A DNA stretch of 64,000 nt, taken from Sphingomonas sp. (GTDB taxonomy: Bacteria > Pseudomonadota > Alphaproteobacteria > Sphingomonadales > Sphingomonadaceae). Both the position numbers and the translations under genes were made by a program. How positions within the stretch are numbered: the first letter of the stretch is position 1; each line of letters begins with the position of its first letter. The notes under the pieces are model-generated. The model was given only the letters and a program-made list of their open reading frames with translations, ran no database searches and was not told where the DNA came from. Of the stretch, positions 29,065-39,693 are shown piece after piece. The stretch spans positions 273,070-337,069 of the forward strand of contig JABDNH010000014.1 of NCBI GenBank assembly GCA_013001055.1. Reading direction: 5' to 3'.

Positions 29065-30087
29065 GTGCTGCCGCTATCCGTCAGCCTTGGTGACCCGGCC
29101 GGGATTGGTCCGGAGGTGGTCGCCAAGTGTTGGGAAAACCGTCACGTCGAAGGGCTCCCGCCCTTTGTGGCCATCGGCGACCCGCAATCCATCAGTGCGG
29201 TCTCGGCAACCCCGATCGCGGTAGTCGAGGACCCCGAAGAAGGTGCCGAGGCATTTGCCAACGGCCTGCCGGTCATCGCCATCGAGTGCGACGGCGAGAT
29301 CGTCCCGGGTAAGCCGACGAGCGATGGTGCGCGCTGCTCCTACGATTCGCTCGAACTGGCGGTTGGATTGGCGCGCTCGGGTTCTGTTGCTGCTGTCGTC
29401 ACCGGCCCCGTATCGAAACAGCAGCTTTACCAAGTCGGCTTCACCCATCCCGGCCAGACCGAATTCGTCGCCGAGCGTTGCGGCGTTTCGCGCGACAATG
29501 TCGCGATGATGCTGGCGGGTCCAACGCTGCGCACGGTGCCTGTGACAACACATATTCCCTTGTCGGAAGCAGCAGCGGCATTAAGCGTCGAGATCGTGGC
29601 GTCACGCGGGCGGGCCGCACTGCGCGGACTGATCCGCAATTTTGGCATCGACAATCCGCGCCTCGCTGTTTCCGGCCTCAACCCGCACGCTGGCGAAGGC
29701 GGTGCGCTTGGACGTGAGGATATCGACATTATCGCACCCGCGATCGAGCTGCTGCGCAGCGAAGGTTGGTTCGTCACCGGCCCCCACCCTGCCGACACGA
29801 TGTTTCATGAGCGCGCGCGCGCCCATTACGATGCTGCATTGTGCATGTATCATGACCAGGCGCTGATCCCGCTGAAGGCGCTGCATTTCGATGAAGGCGT
29901 CAACGTTACGCTGGGTTTGCCCATTGTTCGTACGTCACCCGATCACGGAACTGCGTTCGATATCGCCGGCCAGGACCTGGCGACCCCTACTGCAATGGCA
30001 ACAGCCATGCACTGCGCCACCGAAGCTGCAAACCACCGCCGCCGCCTCGCCGAGAAGGGACGCACCGGCATGGCCATCGGCAAGTGA
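29065..30087 (+). CDS. pdxA: 4-hydroxythreonine-4-phosphate dehydrogenase
   Basis: PdxA (340 residues) oxidises 4-phosphohydroxy-threonine in pyridoxal phosphate synthesis. The conserved N-terminal SLGDPAGIGPE, VTGPVSKQQL, THPGQTEF and the C-terminal MYHDQALIPLKAL, then RTSPDHGTAFDIAG, carry the metal-binding histidines and substrate residues. The start is GTG at 29065, the only one giving the family N-terminus. It overlaps rsmA through GTGA. Confidence 0.95.
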   Translation: MLPLSVSLGDPAGIGPEVVAKCWENRHVEGLPPFVAIGDPQSISAVSATPIAVVEDPEEGAEAFANGLPVIAIECDGEIVPGKPTSDGARCSYDSLELAVGLARSGSVAAVVTGPVSKQQLYQVGFTHPGQTEFVAERCGVSRDNVAMMLAGPTLRTVPVTTHIPLSEAAAALSVEIVASRGRAALRGLIRNFGIDNPRLAVSGLNPHAGEGGALGREDIDIIAPAIELLRSEGWFVTGPHPADTMFHERARAHYDAALCMYHDQALIPLKALHFDEGVNVTLGLPIVRTSPDHGTAFDIAGQDLATPTAMATAMHCATEAANHRRRLAEKGRTGMAIGK

Positions 30088-30896
30088 ACGTCGAACCGCT
30101 TCGCGAGGTCATCGCGCGGCACAACCTGTCTGCCAGCAAGGCGCTGGGCCAGAATTTCATTCTCGACCGACAGCTTCTGGCGCGCCTTGCAGCAATCCCG
30201 GGCGACCTGTCAGGCGAGACCGTCTTTGAAGTCGGTCCGGGTCCCGGCGGCCTTACCCGCGCCCTGCTCGACGCCGGTGCGCATGTCTTTGCAGTCGAAC
30301 GCGACCCGCGCTGCATCCCAGCACTGGAGGAACTGAAAAGCGAGTATGGCGACAAGCTGACGCTGATCGAGGGCGATGCCATGGCACTCGACGCGGAAGC
30401 GATTGTCGGGCGCGGTGCGCATATCGTTGCGAACCTGCCCTACAACGTCGGAACGGCCTTGTTGACGGGCTGGCTGGACAGCGAGGATTGGCCACCCTTT
30501 TGGACATCGCTCACTCTCATGTTCCAGCGAGAGGTTGCGCAGCGCATCGTCGCCGAACCCGGCACCAGCGCCTATGGTAGGCTTGCCGTGCTTGCGCAAT
30601 GGAGATCCGAGCCGACCATCGCGCTCAAGGTTAGTCGTTCGGCGTTCGTGCCGGCGCCCAAGGTCGAGAGCGCCGTCGTCCACATCAGGCCCAATCCGGC
30701 ACCGGAGGGGGTCGACCCGGGCGTTCTCGCGAAACTGACTGCGGCAGCTTTCGGACAGCGTCGCAAGATGTTGCGGCAAAGCCTCAAGAGTGTCGCCGGG
30801 GCGCTGGATGCGCTGGCGGCAATCGGAATTGACGAAACGCGGCGCGCAGAAACGCTCAGCGTCGCCGAATGGATCGAACTGGCAAGGAAGCTCTAA
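30084..30896 (+). CDS. rsmA: 16S rRNA dimethyladenosine transferase RsmA (KsgA)
   Basis: RsmA (270 residues) dimethylates the two adjacent adenosines in the last helix of 16S rRNA. Motifs: KALGQNFILD, the SAM loop VFEVGPGPGGLTRALL, the acidic VERD, the catalytic NLPYNV, and RRKMLRQSLK near the end. It starts with GTG in a 4-base overlap with pdxA, and ends tail to tail with the TPR gene, with 4 bases shared. This completes the lptD-surA-pdxA-rsmA cluster. Confidence 0.96.
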   Translation: MNVEPLREVIARHNLSASKALGQNFILDRQLLARLAAIPGDLSGETVFEVGPGPGGLTRALLDAGAHVFAVERDPRCIPALEELKSEYGDKLTLIEGDAMALDAEAIVGRGAHIVANLPYNVGTALLTGWLDSEDWPPFWTSLTLMFQREVAQRIVAEPGTSAYGRLAVLAQWRSEPTIALKVSRSAFVPAPKVESAVVHIRPNPAPEGVDPGVLAKLTAAAFGQRRKMLRQSLKSVAGALDALAAIGIDETRRAETLSVAEWIELARKL

Positions 30897-31381
30897 TTGG
30901 GCTGGGGCGCGTCGGGCGTTTCGGCAGCTGCAAGCACCGGTCCACGGCGGATCGCCGCCGCGAGCTTGGTCCGCTCGGTGCAATCGTTACCGCACAGCTC
31001 TGCAAGCTTGGCGAGATTCTGGCGCGCGCGATCAGTCGCACCGATCTGCACCAGCGCCTCCCCTTGTACCGCGAGTGCTTCGCGATCGGTCGGGTCGATA
31101 ATCAGCGCCTTGCGGCCATAGCTGATCGCCTGCCCGTAGAGGCGCTGCTCGATCGCGACCTTGGCCATGGCGGTGAAGGCGTCTTCGTTCTTGGGATCGA
31201 TAACGAGCGCGGCTTCAAGCGTATCGTCTGCTTCGACGAGCTTCCCTTGCTCCATCAGTTCCTCGGCCTGCTCGACCAAAGCGGCAGATGCCGGGTCAAC
31301 GGGTTGGCGCTGCGCCAGGCCTGCGACCGACATGGTCGATGCGGTCACACCGAGAACAAGAACTAGCGGACTGATACGCAT
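30893..31381 (-). CDS. Small secreted TPR protein
   Basis: The 162-residue protein has a signal peptide (ISPLVLVLGVTAS) and about three tetratricopeptide repeats (roughly residues 45-140: ALVEQAEELMEQGKLVEADD, EDAFTAMAKVAIEQRLYGQA, REALAVQGEALVQIGATDRA). Two cysteines in LCGNDC may pair. The start at ATG 31381 has GGGAGA in front; an earlier start would place a polar stretch before the signal. It probably acts as a periplasmic scaffold, partner unknown. It lies 29 bp after rsmB on the same strand. Confidence 0.75.
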   Translation of the reverse strand: MRISPLVLVLGVTASTMSVAGLAQRQPVDPASAALVEQAEELMEQGKLVEADDTLEAALVIDPKNEDAFTAMAKVAIEQRLYGQAISYGRKALIIDPTDREALAVQGEALVQIGATDRARQNLAKLAELCGNDCTERTKLAAAIRRGPVLAAAETPDAPQPN

Positions 31382-31410
31382 CAAAGTCTCCCAGATATTA
31401 CCGCGCGTTA

Positions 31411-32586
31411 TCACGACTTCAAACCAGTGGCGATAAAAAAGCCATCAGTGCCGTCATGGGCGGGTGTAAACAATCGTCCGGCTCCTGCCTTTCGACCGAA
31501 ATCGAAACTGTCTTGCCACGACAAGCCTGAATGGCGGCTTGCCGCAGCGGCCACCTGCGCCTCCCCCTCGACGGAAAAAAGCGAGCAGACCGCGTAAACC
31601 AGTTTCCCGCCGGGTTTAACCAGCGGCAAGGCAAGGTCGATCAGGCGGCTTTGCGTTTCGACAAGCCGGTCGAGGCGTTCGGGTGTCAGGCGCCAGCGCC
31701 CTTCCGGATTACGCCGCCACGTACCTGAACCCGAACAGGGCGCATCGATCAGGACGACATCGGCTTGGCCGTCGAGATCGGCGAGCATTTCCGCCTCTCG
31801 CGGCGTGTCGAGGAGACGCATATCGATATTGCTGGCACCAGCCCGTTCGGCGCGCGGCGGCAGCTGTGCCAGGCGCGCACGGCTGATATCGGCTGCAAGG
31901 ATACGACTGTCTGGGGCTAGGGCAGCAAGCGCCAGCGCCTTGCCCCCCGCCCCTGCACACAGGTCGACAAGGAGCTGGTCATCGCGCGGATCGCAGACGT
32001 GCGCCACTAGCTGGCTAGCCTCGTCCTGCACTTCGACCAGGCCATTGCGGTAAGCGGGATGCTGGTCGACGCGCGTGTCGGTATCGAGGCGAATACCATA
32101 AGGCGCAAGCGCGGTCGGCTCGCCGTCCGGGAAGGATTGCAATACGGCGTCGCGCGTCATGCGCGCAACATTGACGCGCAAATCGAGCGGAGCGCGCGCC
32201 AGCAAGGCGGGCCATTCGTCGCTCGCCACGAGCGGATGCAGCGCCGGCTCCAGCCATGCCGGCAGGAGCCGACCCTGGCATCTCGCTTCGCCAGCCTCGA
32301 TGGGTGCGGGCGCATGCCCCTGCCCGTCGAACAACGCAGCAAGCTGCGCATCATCTTTAGCCAGTCCGAGCATCGCGGAGCGTCCGGTTGCAGGCATCTC
32401 GCCGCAATGACGGATGGCAGCGAACACATGCTCGCGCACGGCACGTCGATCCTTGGATCCGGCGTATCGACGCTCACGGAAATATTGGCGCACAATGGCA
32501 TCGGCGGGCGGACCGTTATCGCGCGCCGATGCGATCACCGTATCGAGTATCTCGATAGCCGCCTGAATGCGGGCGCCGGGTGTCAC
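31411..32586 (-). CDS. RsmB/NOP-family RNA (cytosine-5) methyltransferase
   Basis: The protein (391 residues) has an N-terminal NusB-like helical part and a Rossmann methyltransferase domain: [18 protein letters not shown] for [25 protein letters not shown] with motif IV cysteine, and [13 protein letters not shown] with the catalytic cysteine. It most resembles RsmB-type 16S rRNA m5C methyltransferases. The exact target base is not certain from sequence. The start overlaps the alaS stop by 4 bases (ATGA). Confidence 0.9.
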   Translation of the reverse strand: MTPGARIQAAIEILDTVIASARDNGPPADAIVRQYFRERRYAGSKDRRAVREHVFAAIRHCGEMPATGRSAMLGLAKDDAQLAALFDGQGHAPAPIEAGEARCQGRLLPAWLEPALHPLVASDEWPALLARAPLDLRVNVARMTRDAVLQSFPDGEPTALAPYGIRLDTDTRVDQHPAYRNGLVEVQDEASQLVAHVCDPRDDQLLVDLCAGAGGKALALAALAPDSRILAADISRARLAQLPPRAERAGASNIDMRLLDTPREAEMLADLDGQADVVLIDAPCSGSGTWRRNPEGRWRLTPERLDRLVETQSRLIDLALPLVKPGGKLVYAVCSLFSVEGEAQVAAAASRHSGLSWQDSFDFGRKAGAGRLFTPAHDGTDGFFIATGLKS

Positions 32587-35237
32587 GCTCGTGAACTGGC
32601 CAGCGCGTCTTTCACCGCTGCTAGCGCCTGCTCCGCCTTCTCGCCATCGGGTCCGCCGCCTTGCGCCATGTCGGGACGGCCCCCGCCGCCCTTGCCGCCA
32701 AGCGCCTCCACCGCGACCTTGACCAAGTCGACGGCGCTCGCTTCACCCGTTTTGTCGTCAGTGACACCTACCGCGACGCTGGCCTTGCCCTCGTTGACCG
32801 CGACCAGCGCGGCGATACCCGAGCCCAATTCCTTCTTCATGTCGTCGACCGTCGGGCGCAGCGCCTTGGGCTCCAGCCCTTCCACGACGCGGCCCATGAA
32901 GGCGAACCCGGCAATTTCTTCCGGCCCCGCCGCGGCCTTTCCGCCACCGCCGCCCATCGCCAATGCCTTCTTTGCATCGGCCAATTCACGTTCAAGCTGC
33001 TTCCGCTCGCTTACCAGCGCCGCGATACGCTCGGGCACTTCGTCCGGCGCCGCTTTCAGACTGTTGGCGGCATCGCGCAGCTTAGCATCGCGCTGGATCA
33101 GCCACATACGTGCGGCCTCGCCGGTCAGCGCTTCGATACGGCGAACGCCTGATGATACCGCGCTTTCGCTGATGATTTTAAACAGCTGGATGTCGCCAGT
33201 GGCGCGGACATGCGTGCCGCCGCACAGTTCGACCGAATAGCTCTTGTCCGTCTTGCGTCCCATCGACAACACGCGGACTTCGTCACCATATTTTTCTCCG
33301 AACAGCGCGAGCGCACCGGCTTCGATGGCGTCGTCGGGTGTCATCAGCCGCGTATCGACGATCTCGTTGGCGCGAATTTCTTCATTCACCTCGCGCTCGA
33401 TGTCGGCGATTTCGTCCGTCGTCAGCGCGCTGGGATGTGAAAAGTCGAAGCGAAGGCGGTCAGGCGCCACGAGGCTGCCTTTCTGCGTGACATGCTCGCC
33501 CAGCCGGTTGCGCAGCGCCGCGTGCACCAGGTGGGTCGCCGAATGGTTCGCGCGCGTTTGGTCGCGGCGCTCGACGTCGATTTCCTGGTGCAGGCTGTCG
33601 CCAATTCGCACTGTGCCCTTGGTTATCCTGCTGTGCAGGACATGAAGTTTGCCAAGCGGCTTCGATGTATCGCTGACGGTTGCTACAACCCCGTCTTGCG
33701 AGGACAGGCTGCCGGCATCACCGACCTGGCCGCCACTTTCCCCGTAAAACGGCGTCTGGTTGAGCACGAGCATCACCTCGTCACCCTCGCCCGCGCTATC
33801 GACGCGCGCGCCATCCTTGACGATGGCCTGCACCACGCCTTCGCCTTCGCTCGACAGGTAGCCGGTAAATTCGGTCGCGCCGACTTCATCGGCAAGGTCG
33901 AACCAGAGCTCATCGCTCGCCTGCTCGCCCGAGCCTTTCCAGGCGGCACGTGCCTTGGCCTTTTGCTCGGCCATGGCGGCATCGAAGCCTTCGCGGTCGA
34001 CGCCAAGACCTTCGCGGCGCAGCGCGTCTTCGGTGAGATCGTAGGGAAAGCCGTACGTGTCGTAGAGCTTGAAGGCGGTTTCGCCCGGAAGCGCATCGCC
34101 TTCGCCCATGCCCTTTGTCGCCTCGTCGAGCAGCTTGAGGCCATTGGCCAGCGTACGGCGGAAGCGCACCTCTTCATCGTGCAGTGTGGTTTCGATCAGC
34201 GTCTGCGCGCGCACCAGTTCGGGATAAGCGCCGCCCATCTCGGAGAGCAGCTCGGGCACGAGGCGATGCATCAGCGGCTCGGCGGCGCCAAGGATGTGCG
34301 CGTGGCGCATGGCACGGCGCATGATGCGGCGCAGCACATAGCCGCGCCCTTCGTTAGACGGCAATACGCCGTCGGCAATAAGGAAACCGGACGAGCGAAG
34401 GTGATCGGCAATAACGCGGTGGCTTGCCTGTTGCTCGCCCTCGGCCCTGGTCTTGGTGAGCTCTTCCGAAGCCGCGATCAGCGCCTTGAACTGGTCGGTG
34501 TCATAATTGTCGTGGACGCCCTGCATCACCGCCGCCAGGCGTTCCAGACCCATGCCGGTGTCGATGCTGGGCTTTGGCAGATCGCCGACGATTTCGTCGG
34601 CAGCCTGCGTGTACTGCATGAAGACAAGGTTCCAGATTTCCACGAAACGATCGCCGTCCTCGTTCGGACTCCCCGGCGGCCCGCCTTCGATATGATCGCC
34701 GTGATCGTAGAAAATCTCGCTGCACGGCCCGCACGGCCCATCCGAACCCATCGCCCAGAAATTATCCTTGGTCGCGATGCGGATGATACGCTCTTCGGGC
34801 AGGCCCGAAATCTTGCGCCACAGATCATACGCCTCGTCATCGGTGTGATAGACCGTGGCGGTCAGCTTGTCGGCCGGCAGACCCCATTCCTTGGTCAGCA
34901 GCGTCCACGCATGGCTGATCGCCTCGTCCTTGAAATAATCGCCGAACGAGAAATTTCCGAGCATCTCGAAGAAGGTGTGGTGGCGCGCGGTGTAGCCCAC
35001 ATTGTCGAGGTCATTATGCTTACCGCCCGCGCGCACGCACTTCTGGCTCGACGTCGCGGTCGAGTAAGCCACTTGCTCCAGCCCGGTGAACACATTCTTG
35101 AACGGCACCATGCCTGCATTCACAAACATCAGCGTCGGATCGTTATGCGGCACCAATGGCGCACTCGGGACCCGCTCATGGCCCTGACCCTCAAAATAGT
35201 CGAGAAAGCTGCGGCGAATATCGTTGGTTGAAGTCAT
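32583..35237 (-). CDS. alaS: Alanyl-tRNA synthetase
   Basis: AlaRS (884 residues) has the class II aminoacylation core at the N-terminus ([52 protein letters not shown]). The editing domain has [13 protein letters not shown] and CGGTHV supplying zinc ligands. The C-Ala domain is glycine rich near [18 protein letters not shown] stretches at about residue 770. I start at ATG 35237 ([11 protein letters not shown]), the family N-terminus. It diverges from mtgA with only 53 bp between start codons, so the two promoters must be packed or overlapping. Confidence 0.97.
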   Translation of the reverse strand: MTSTNDIRRSFLDYFEGQGHERVPSAPLVPHNDPTLMFVNAGMVPFKNVFTGLEQVAYSTATSSQKCVRAGGKHNDLDNVGYTARHHTFFEMLGNFSFGDYFKDEAISHAWTLLTKEWGLPADKLTATVYHTDDEAYDLWRKISGLPEERIIRIATKDNFWAMGSDGPCGPCSEIFYDHGDHIEGGPPGSPNEDGDRFVEIWNLVFMQYTQAADEIVGDLPKPSIDTGMGLERLAAVMQGVHDNYDTDQFKALIAASEELTKTRAEGEQQASHRVIADHLRSSGFLIADGVLPSNEGRGYVLRRIMRRAMRHAHILGAAEPLMHRLVPELLSEMGGAYPELVRAQTLIETTLHDEEVRFRRTLANGLKLLDEATKGMGEGDALPGETAFKLYDTYGFPYDLTEDALRREGLGVDREGFDAAMAEQKAKARAAWKGSGEQASDELWFDLADEVGATEFTGYLSSEGEGVVQAIVKDGARVDSAGEGDEVMLVLNQTPFYGESGGQVGDAGSLSSQDGVVATVSDTSKPLGKLHVLHSRITKGTVRIGDSLHQEIDVERRDQTRANHSATHLVHAALRNRLGEHVTQKGSLVAPDRLRFDFSHPSALTTDEIADIEREVNEEIRANEIVDTRLMTPDDAIEAGALALFGEKYGDEVRVLSMGRKTDKSYSVELCGGTHVRATGDIQLFKIISESAVSSGVRRIEALTGEAARMWLIQRDAKLRDAANSLKAAPDEVPERIAALVSERKQLERELADAKKALAMGGGGGKAAAGPEEIAGFAFMGRVVEGLEPKALRPTVDDMKKELGSGIAALVAVNEGKASVAVGVTDDKTGEASAVDLVKVAVEALGGKGGGGRPDMAQGGGPDGEKAEQALAAVKDALASSRA

Positions 35238-35290
35238 GGAGGCGATGTAAGGCCCATGGTGCAATGCGGCAAGCGGCTAAGGAGGTCATA

Positions 35291-36187
35291 TTGGTTCGCA
35301 AGACCGTTAAATGGTTGTTCTGGACTCTATTCCTGCTCTTCCTGGGCAGCCTTGCCCTGGTCATCTTCTACCGCTGGGTCCCTGTGCCGATCACCGCGAC
35401 CATGATCATGGATGACAACGGCATCACCAAGGATTGGGAGCCGCTGGAACGGATCGATCGCGACATGGTGCGTGCAGCCATCGCCGCAGAAGACAGCAAA
35501 TTCTGCAGCCATGACGGGTTCGACTGGAAGGCGATCGATGACGCGCGTCGCCGCAACGCGCAGGGCGGTCGTATCAGGGGCGGCTCGACGATCAGCCAGC
35601 AGACCGCCAAGAATGTCTTCCTGTGGCAGGGTGGCGGCTATTTCCGCAAAGGCGTGGAGGCCTATTTCACCTTCATGATCGAGAAGATCTGGGGCAAGCG
35701 ACGCATCATGGAAGTCTATCTCAACGTCGCCGAGACGGGCATTGGAACGTACGGTGTCAGTGAGGGTGCGCGTCGCTATTTCGACAAGGATGCATCCAGC
35801 TTGTCTCGGCGCGAGGCGGCTGCGATCGCGGCGGTGCTTCCGCTGCCCAAGGAGCGACCGGGGCGCAATCCGAGTGGTTTCACCGCACGCTACGGTTCAA
35901 CCATCGCATCGCGCATGGGCGTCGTGGAACGCGATAGGCTAGACGCGTGTGTATATGCCGAAGGAGATGTACCCGTGAATGGTCCCGATCCATCGAACCC
36001 AACGCCGACCCCTACGCCAACGCCGCAGCCGCCCGAGATCGAGCCGGCCCCCGCACCGGACAGCGATCCGATGCCACAGGACGACCCTGCACCGCAGCCG
36101 ATCGACCCGGACCCTCCGATTACGCCGGCCGATCCAAATCCGGACGACGTCCCGCCAGCACAGCCGGATGTGCCGCAGCAACCCTAG
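35291..36187 (+). CDS. mtgA: Monofunctional peptidoglycan transglycosylase with proline-rich tail
   Basis: The 298-residue protein has one N-terminal membrane segment (LFWTLFLLFLGSLALVIFY) and a GT51 glycosyltransferase domain: AAEDSKFCSHDGFDW with the catalytic glutamate, GGSTISQQTAKN and RRIMEVYLNVAE. It polymerises lipid II into glycan strands. The start is TTG at 35291 with a perfect AGGAGG 5 bases ahead. Unusually, about 70 residues after the catalytic domain are Pro/Asp/Glu-rich (PTPTPTPTPQPP, PDSDPMPQDDPAP), which ordinary MtgA proteins lack. It ends tail to tail with dnaE. Confidence 0.93.
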   Translation: MVRKTVKWLFWTLFLLFLGSLALVIFYRWVPVPITATMIMDDNGITKDWEPLERIDRDMVRAAIAAEDSKFCSHDGFDWKAIDDARRRNAQGGRIRGGSTISQQTAKNVFLWQGGGYFRKGVEAYFTFMIEKIWGKRRIMEVYLNVAETGIGTYGVSEGARRYFDKDASSLSRREAAAIAAVLPLPKERPGRNPSGFTARYGSTIASRMGVVERDRLDACVYAEGDVPVNGPDPSNPTPTPTPTPQPPEIEPAPAPDSDPMPQDDPAPQPIDPDPPITPADPNPDDVPPAQPDVPQQP

Positions 36188-39100
36188 CCCGCGGCAGAAT
36201 GCACCAGGCGTGGCCGCTCCGGAATATCCGCTGCAAGCATGACATTGGGTTCGCCCAGCAAGCGGGACAGGCGATCGGCAATATCCGCGTCCAGCTGGAA
36301 ATCGCGGCCAATGAGCATCACCGCCGTGCGACCGTCGGCAATCGGCACGTGCAGGCGTACGATCCCGCGGCCGCCGCGCTCCAGCGTGGATTGAACAATT
36401 GCGAGGCCCGCGGCACCGGGAATATGAATATCGAGCTTCAGACGCTGGCTTTCCGATAGTTGCGATAGCGGCCTGAACATTTTCACCGCAACGCGCGGCT
36501 CTTCTTCGCCCGGGCGGCGATCGAGTTCTGCGGTGACAAGACCGGGCTCACCCGATTTCGCCGCTTCCTCGAGCGCGGCTGTTGCAGCATCATCGAACGC
36601 CATCGCGCTGAATTGGCCCGACGGATCGGAAAGCGTGCACATCATGTAGCGGCGCCCCTTCTGGCTCGTGCGCCAACGCGCCTCCTCGACCAGCCCCGCC
36701 ATCATTGTCTGCGTCCGTCCGCCTTCGGCGGGCATTGGCAGCGAACCCAATTCCGCGAACGTCTTGACGCGATGCGCGGTGAGCAGGTGGCGCTGCGCAT
36801 CAATCGGATGCGAGCTGAAATAGAAGCCAAAGGCGTCGCGTTCGGCGCCCATGCGCTCGGCGAGCGTCCATTCGGCTGTCGGCAGCCTGATCTCGGCGAG
36901 CTCGTTATCCGCATCGCCCGCTCCGCCGAAGAGCGCGGCCTGCCCGCTTTGGCGTTCGGATGCTGCCGATTGGGCATGACGCAGGATCGTTTCAGCGCCG
37001 GCGTGGATGCTGGCACGATCGTCGTTGAGCGCATCGAAGCTTCCCGCTGCGGCCAAACCCTCGAGCTGGCGGCGATTCAGGAGCCGTGGATCGATCCGGG
37101 CGGCGAAATCCTCGAGGCTCTTGAACGGACCCTTGGCCTCGCGTTCGGCAACGAGCTGCTCCATCGCTTTCTCGCCCACGCCCTTGAGCGCGCCGAGGGC
37201 ATAGCGCACCTTGCCATCCTGCACGTCGAACGTCGCCCGCGCCGCGTTGATCGAGGGGGCCAGCACTTCGACTCCCGTCTTGCGCGCGTCTTCGACGAAG
37301 TGGCCGAGCTTGTCGGTCAGGTTCATGTCATATGTCATCGACGCGGCGTAGAATTCGGCCGGGTAATGCGCCTTGAGGTACGCGGTATGGTAGGCAACCA
37401 GCGCATAGGCGGCAGCGTGCGACTTGTTGAAGCCGTAGCCTGCGAACTTGTCGATCAAGTCGAACAGTTCGTTGGCTTTTTCTGGACTGATGTCGTTCTT
37501 GGCTGCGCCCTCCACGAAGCGCTGGCGCTGCGTATCCATTTCGGCCTGGATTTTCTTGCCCATGGCGCGGCGGAGCAGATCGGCTTCCCCGAGACTGTAG
37601 CCCGCCAGCACCTGCGCGGCCTGCATGACCTGCTCCTGGTAGACGAAGATGCCGTAGGTTTCCTTGAGCACATCTTCGAGCATCGGGTGCGGATAGGCGA
37701 TCTCGGCACGGCCATTCTTGCGATCGCCGAACAGCGGGATGTTGTCCATCGGGCCCGGGCGATAGAGCGAGACGAGCGCGATGATGTCGCCGAAATTGGT
37801 CGGACGAACGGCCGCTAGCGTGCGGCGCATCCCTTCGGATTCCAGCTGGAACACGCCGACCGTGTCGCCGCGCTGCATCAGCTTGTAGACGTCCTCATCA
37901 TCCCACGGCAGCGCTGCGTAATCGAGCTCGATCCCGCGCTTCTCGAGGAGGCGCTGGCCTTCCTTCAGGACCGAAAGGGTCTTCAATCCGAGAAAGTCGA
38001 ATTTGACGAGCCCCGCCTGCTCGACATGTTTCATGTCGAACTGGGTGACCGGCATGTCCGAGCGCGGATCGCGGTAGAGCGGGACGAGTTGGTCGAGGGG
38101 CCTGTCCCCGATGACCACGCCCGCAGCGTGGGTCGAACTATGGCGCGGCAGGCCTTCGAGCTTCATGGCAAGCTCGTAGAGCTTCTTGACCTCTGGATCG
38201 TTCTTCACTTCGGCGGCGAGCTCGCTGACGCCGTTGAGGGCACGTTTCAGGTCCCACGGATCGGCGGGAAGGTTGGGCACCAGCTTGGCCAGGCGATCGA
38301 CCTGCCCGTAGCTCATCTGCAGGACACGCCCCGTATCCTTGAGCACCGCGCGGGCCTTCAAGCGTCCGAAAGTGATGATCTGCGCGACCTTGTCGCGGCC
38401 ATATTTCTCCTGGACGTAGGCGATCACCTTGTCGCGATGCGTTTCGCAGAAATCGATGTCGAAGTCGGGCATCGACACGCGTTCGGGGTTGAGAAAGCGT
38501 TCGAACAGAAGGTCGAGCTCGAGCGGGTCGAGATCGGTGATGAGGAGGCTCCACGCCACCGCCGAGCCTGCGCCCGAACCACGCCCCGGCCCGACCGGGA
38601 TATCGTTATCCTTGGCCCACTGGATGAAGTCGGCAACGATCAGGAAGTAGCCCGAAAACCCCATGTTGGCGATGATATCGAGCTCATAATCGAGCCGTTC
38701 ACGATAGGGTGGCTTTTCGCTTTCGTCCTTGGCGGCGATGCGCTTTTCGAGACCCTCGTGCGCGGCCTTGCGTAGTGCATCGTCCTCGTCGTCGGACATG
38801 GTCGGCAGGATCGGCCGGCGCTTGGGGCTGCGAACCGCACAGCGCTGCGCGATCACGCCCGAATTATGGATCGCCTCGGGAAGATCGTCGAACAATTGTT
38901 CGATCACGCTGGCGGGCTTCAGCCACGCTTCGGGCGACGATGTCTTGCGGTCCGAATTCTCGACATAGGTCGATCCTGCAATGCACAGCATCGTGTCATG
39001 CGCGGCGTGGAAGTCGGGCGTATCGTAATGCGCCGGATTGGTCGCCACCAACGGCCAATCCTCGGCATAAGCCAGGTCGATCAGCGCCTCTTCGGCAGCT

Positions 39101-39636
39101 TCCTCGATTTCGTTCCCGCGGCGCGACAGTTCGATATAAAGGCGACCTTCGAACGATCTGGCGAGACGGCGGGCATAGTCGCCTGCCTTGTCCGCCTGCC
39201 CTTCGGCATAGAGACGCGCAATTGCACCCTCGGCGCCCGCGGTCAGCGCGATCAGCCCATCGGAATGCCCTTCCAGCAGTTCGAATGGAACGTGCGGATC
39301 TTCGGTTACCGGGCGGTCGAGATGCGCGGCGGAGACGAGCTTGCACAGATTGTCATAACCCGTCTCGTCCTGCGCATAGAGTGCGATCCAGTCGATATCG
39401 CCTCCACCCAAGCCGGGTGGGCGGCGCACGGCGAGCAGCGTGCCGATGACAGGCTGCACCCCTTCGGCAAAAGCGGCGTCGGAAAAGCCCATTGCGCCAT
39501 AAAGCCCGTTGCGATCGGCTATTCCCGCCGCTGGGTACCCGTGCTTTCTGGCAAGTTTCGCTGCGGCTTTGGGCTCGATCGCCCCTTCCAGCATGGTGAA
39601 GGACGAAAAAATGCGCAGCGGGACATAGACCATCAT
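36184..39636 (-). CDS. dnaE: DNA polymerase III alpha subunit
   Basis: DnaE (about 1150 residues) is the replicative polymerase. The N-terminal PHP domain begins YVPLRIFSSFTMLEGAIEPKAAAKLARKHGYPAAGIAD. The polymerase core has GPGRGSGAGS and the catalytic aspartates in PDFDIDFCE and later KFDFLGLKTL. A helix-hairpin-helix region and an OB-fold precede the C-terminus. The start is uncertain: ATG 39636 or 39633 fits the family; an in-frame start at 39693 would add 19 residues. The gene follows the DUF1579-like gene on the same strand. Confidence 0.95.
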   Translation of the reverse strand: MMVYVPLRIFSSFTMLEGAIEPKAAAKLARKHGYPAAGIADRNGLYGAMGFSDAAFAEGVQPVIGTLLAVRRPPGLGGGDIDWIALYAQDETGYDNLCKLVSAAHLDRPVTEDPHVPFELLEGHSDGLIALTAGAEGAIARLYAEGQADKAGDYARRLARSFEGRLYIELSRRGNEIEEAAEEALIDLAYAEDWPLVATNPAHYDTPDFHAAHDTMLCIAGSTYVENSDRKTSSPEAWLKPASVIEQLFDDLPEAIHNSGVIAQRCAVRSPKRRPILPTMSDDEDDALRKAAHEGLEKRIAAKDESEKPPYRERLDYELDIIANMGFSGYFLIVADFIQWAKDNDIPVGPGRGSGAGSAVAWSLLITDLDPLELDLLFERFLNPERVSMPDFDIDFCETHRDKVIAYVQEKYGRDKVAQIITFGRLKARAVLKDTGRVLQMSYGQVDRLAKLVPNLPADPWDLKRALNGVSELAAEVKNDPEVKKLYELAMKLEGLPRHSSTHAAGVVIGDRPLDQLVPLYRDPRSDMPVTQFDMKHVEQAGLVKFDFLGLKTLSVLKEGQRLLEKRGIELDYAALPWDDEDVYKLMQRGDTVGVFQLESEGMRRTLAAVRPTNFGDIIALVSLYRPGPMDNIPLFGDRKNGRAEIAYPHPMLEDVLKETYGIFVYQEQVMQAAQVLAGYSLGEADLLRRAMGKKIQAEMDTQRQRFVEGAAKNDISPEKANELFDLIDKFAGYGFNKSHAAAYALVAYHTAYLKAHYPAEFYAASMTYDMNLTDKLGHFVEDARKTGVEVLAPSINAARATFDVQDGKVRYALGALKGVGEKAMEQLVAEREAKGPFKSLEDFAARIDPRLLNRRQLEGLAAAGSFDALNDDRASIHAGAETILRHAQSAASERQSGQAALFGGAGDADNELAEIRLPTAEWTLAERMGAERDAFGFYFSSHPIDAQRHLLTAHRVKTFAELGSLPMPAEGGRTQTMMAGLVEEARWRTSQKGRRYMMCTLSDPSGQFSAMAFDDAATAALEEAAKSGEPGLVTAELDRRPGEEEPRVAVKMFRPLSQLSESQRLKLDIHIPGAAGLAIVQSTLERGGRGIVRLHVPIADGRTAVMLIGRDFQLDADIADRLSRLLGEPNVMLAADIPERPRLVHSAAG

Positions 39637-39693
39637 GGCACTATGCGCATCGCAGGGCCTGCTGAAAAGCGGCTGGCCCCGACTTATCCACAA

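Noticed and set aside
33492..35231. 579-codon open frame antisense to alaS, and similar long antisense frames inside dnaE (36613-37818) and cckA (2231-3196)
   Set aside because: They have no family-like sequence and mirror codon bias of the strong genes on the opposite strand in high-GC DNA.
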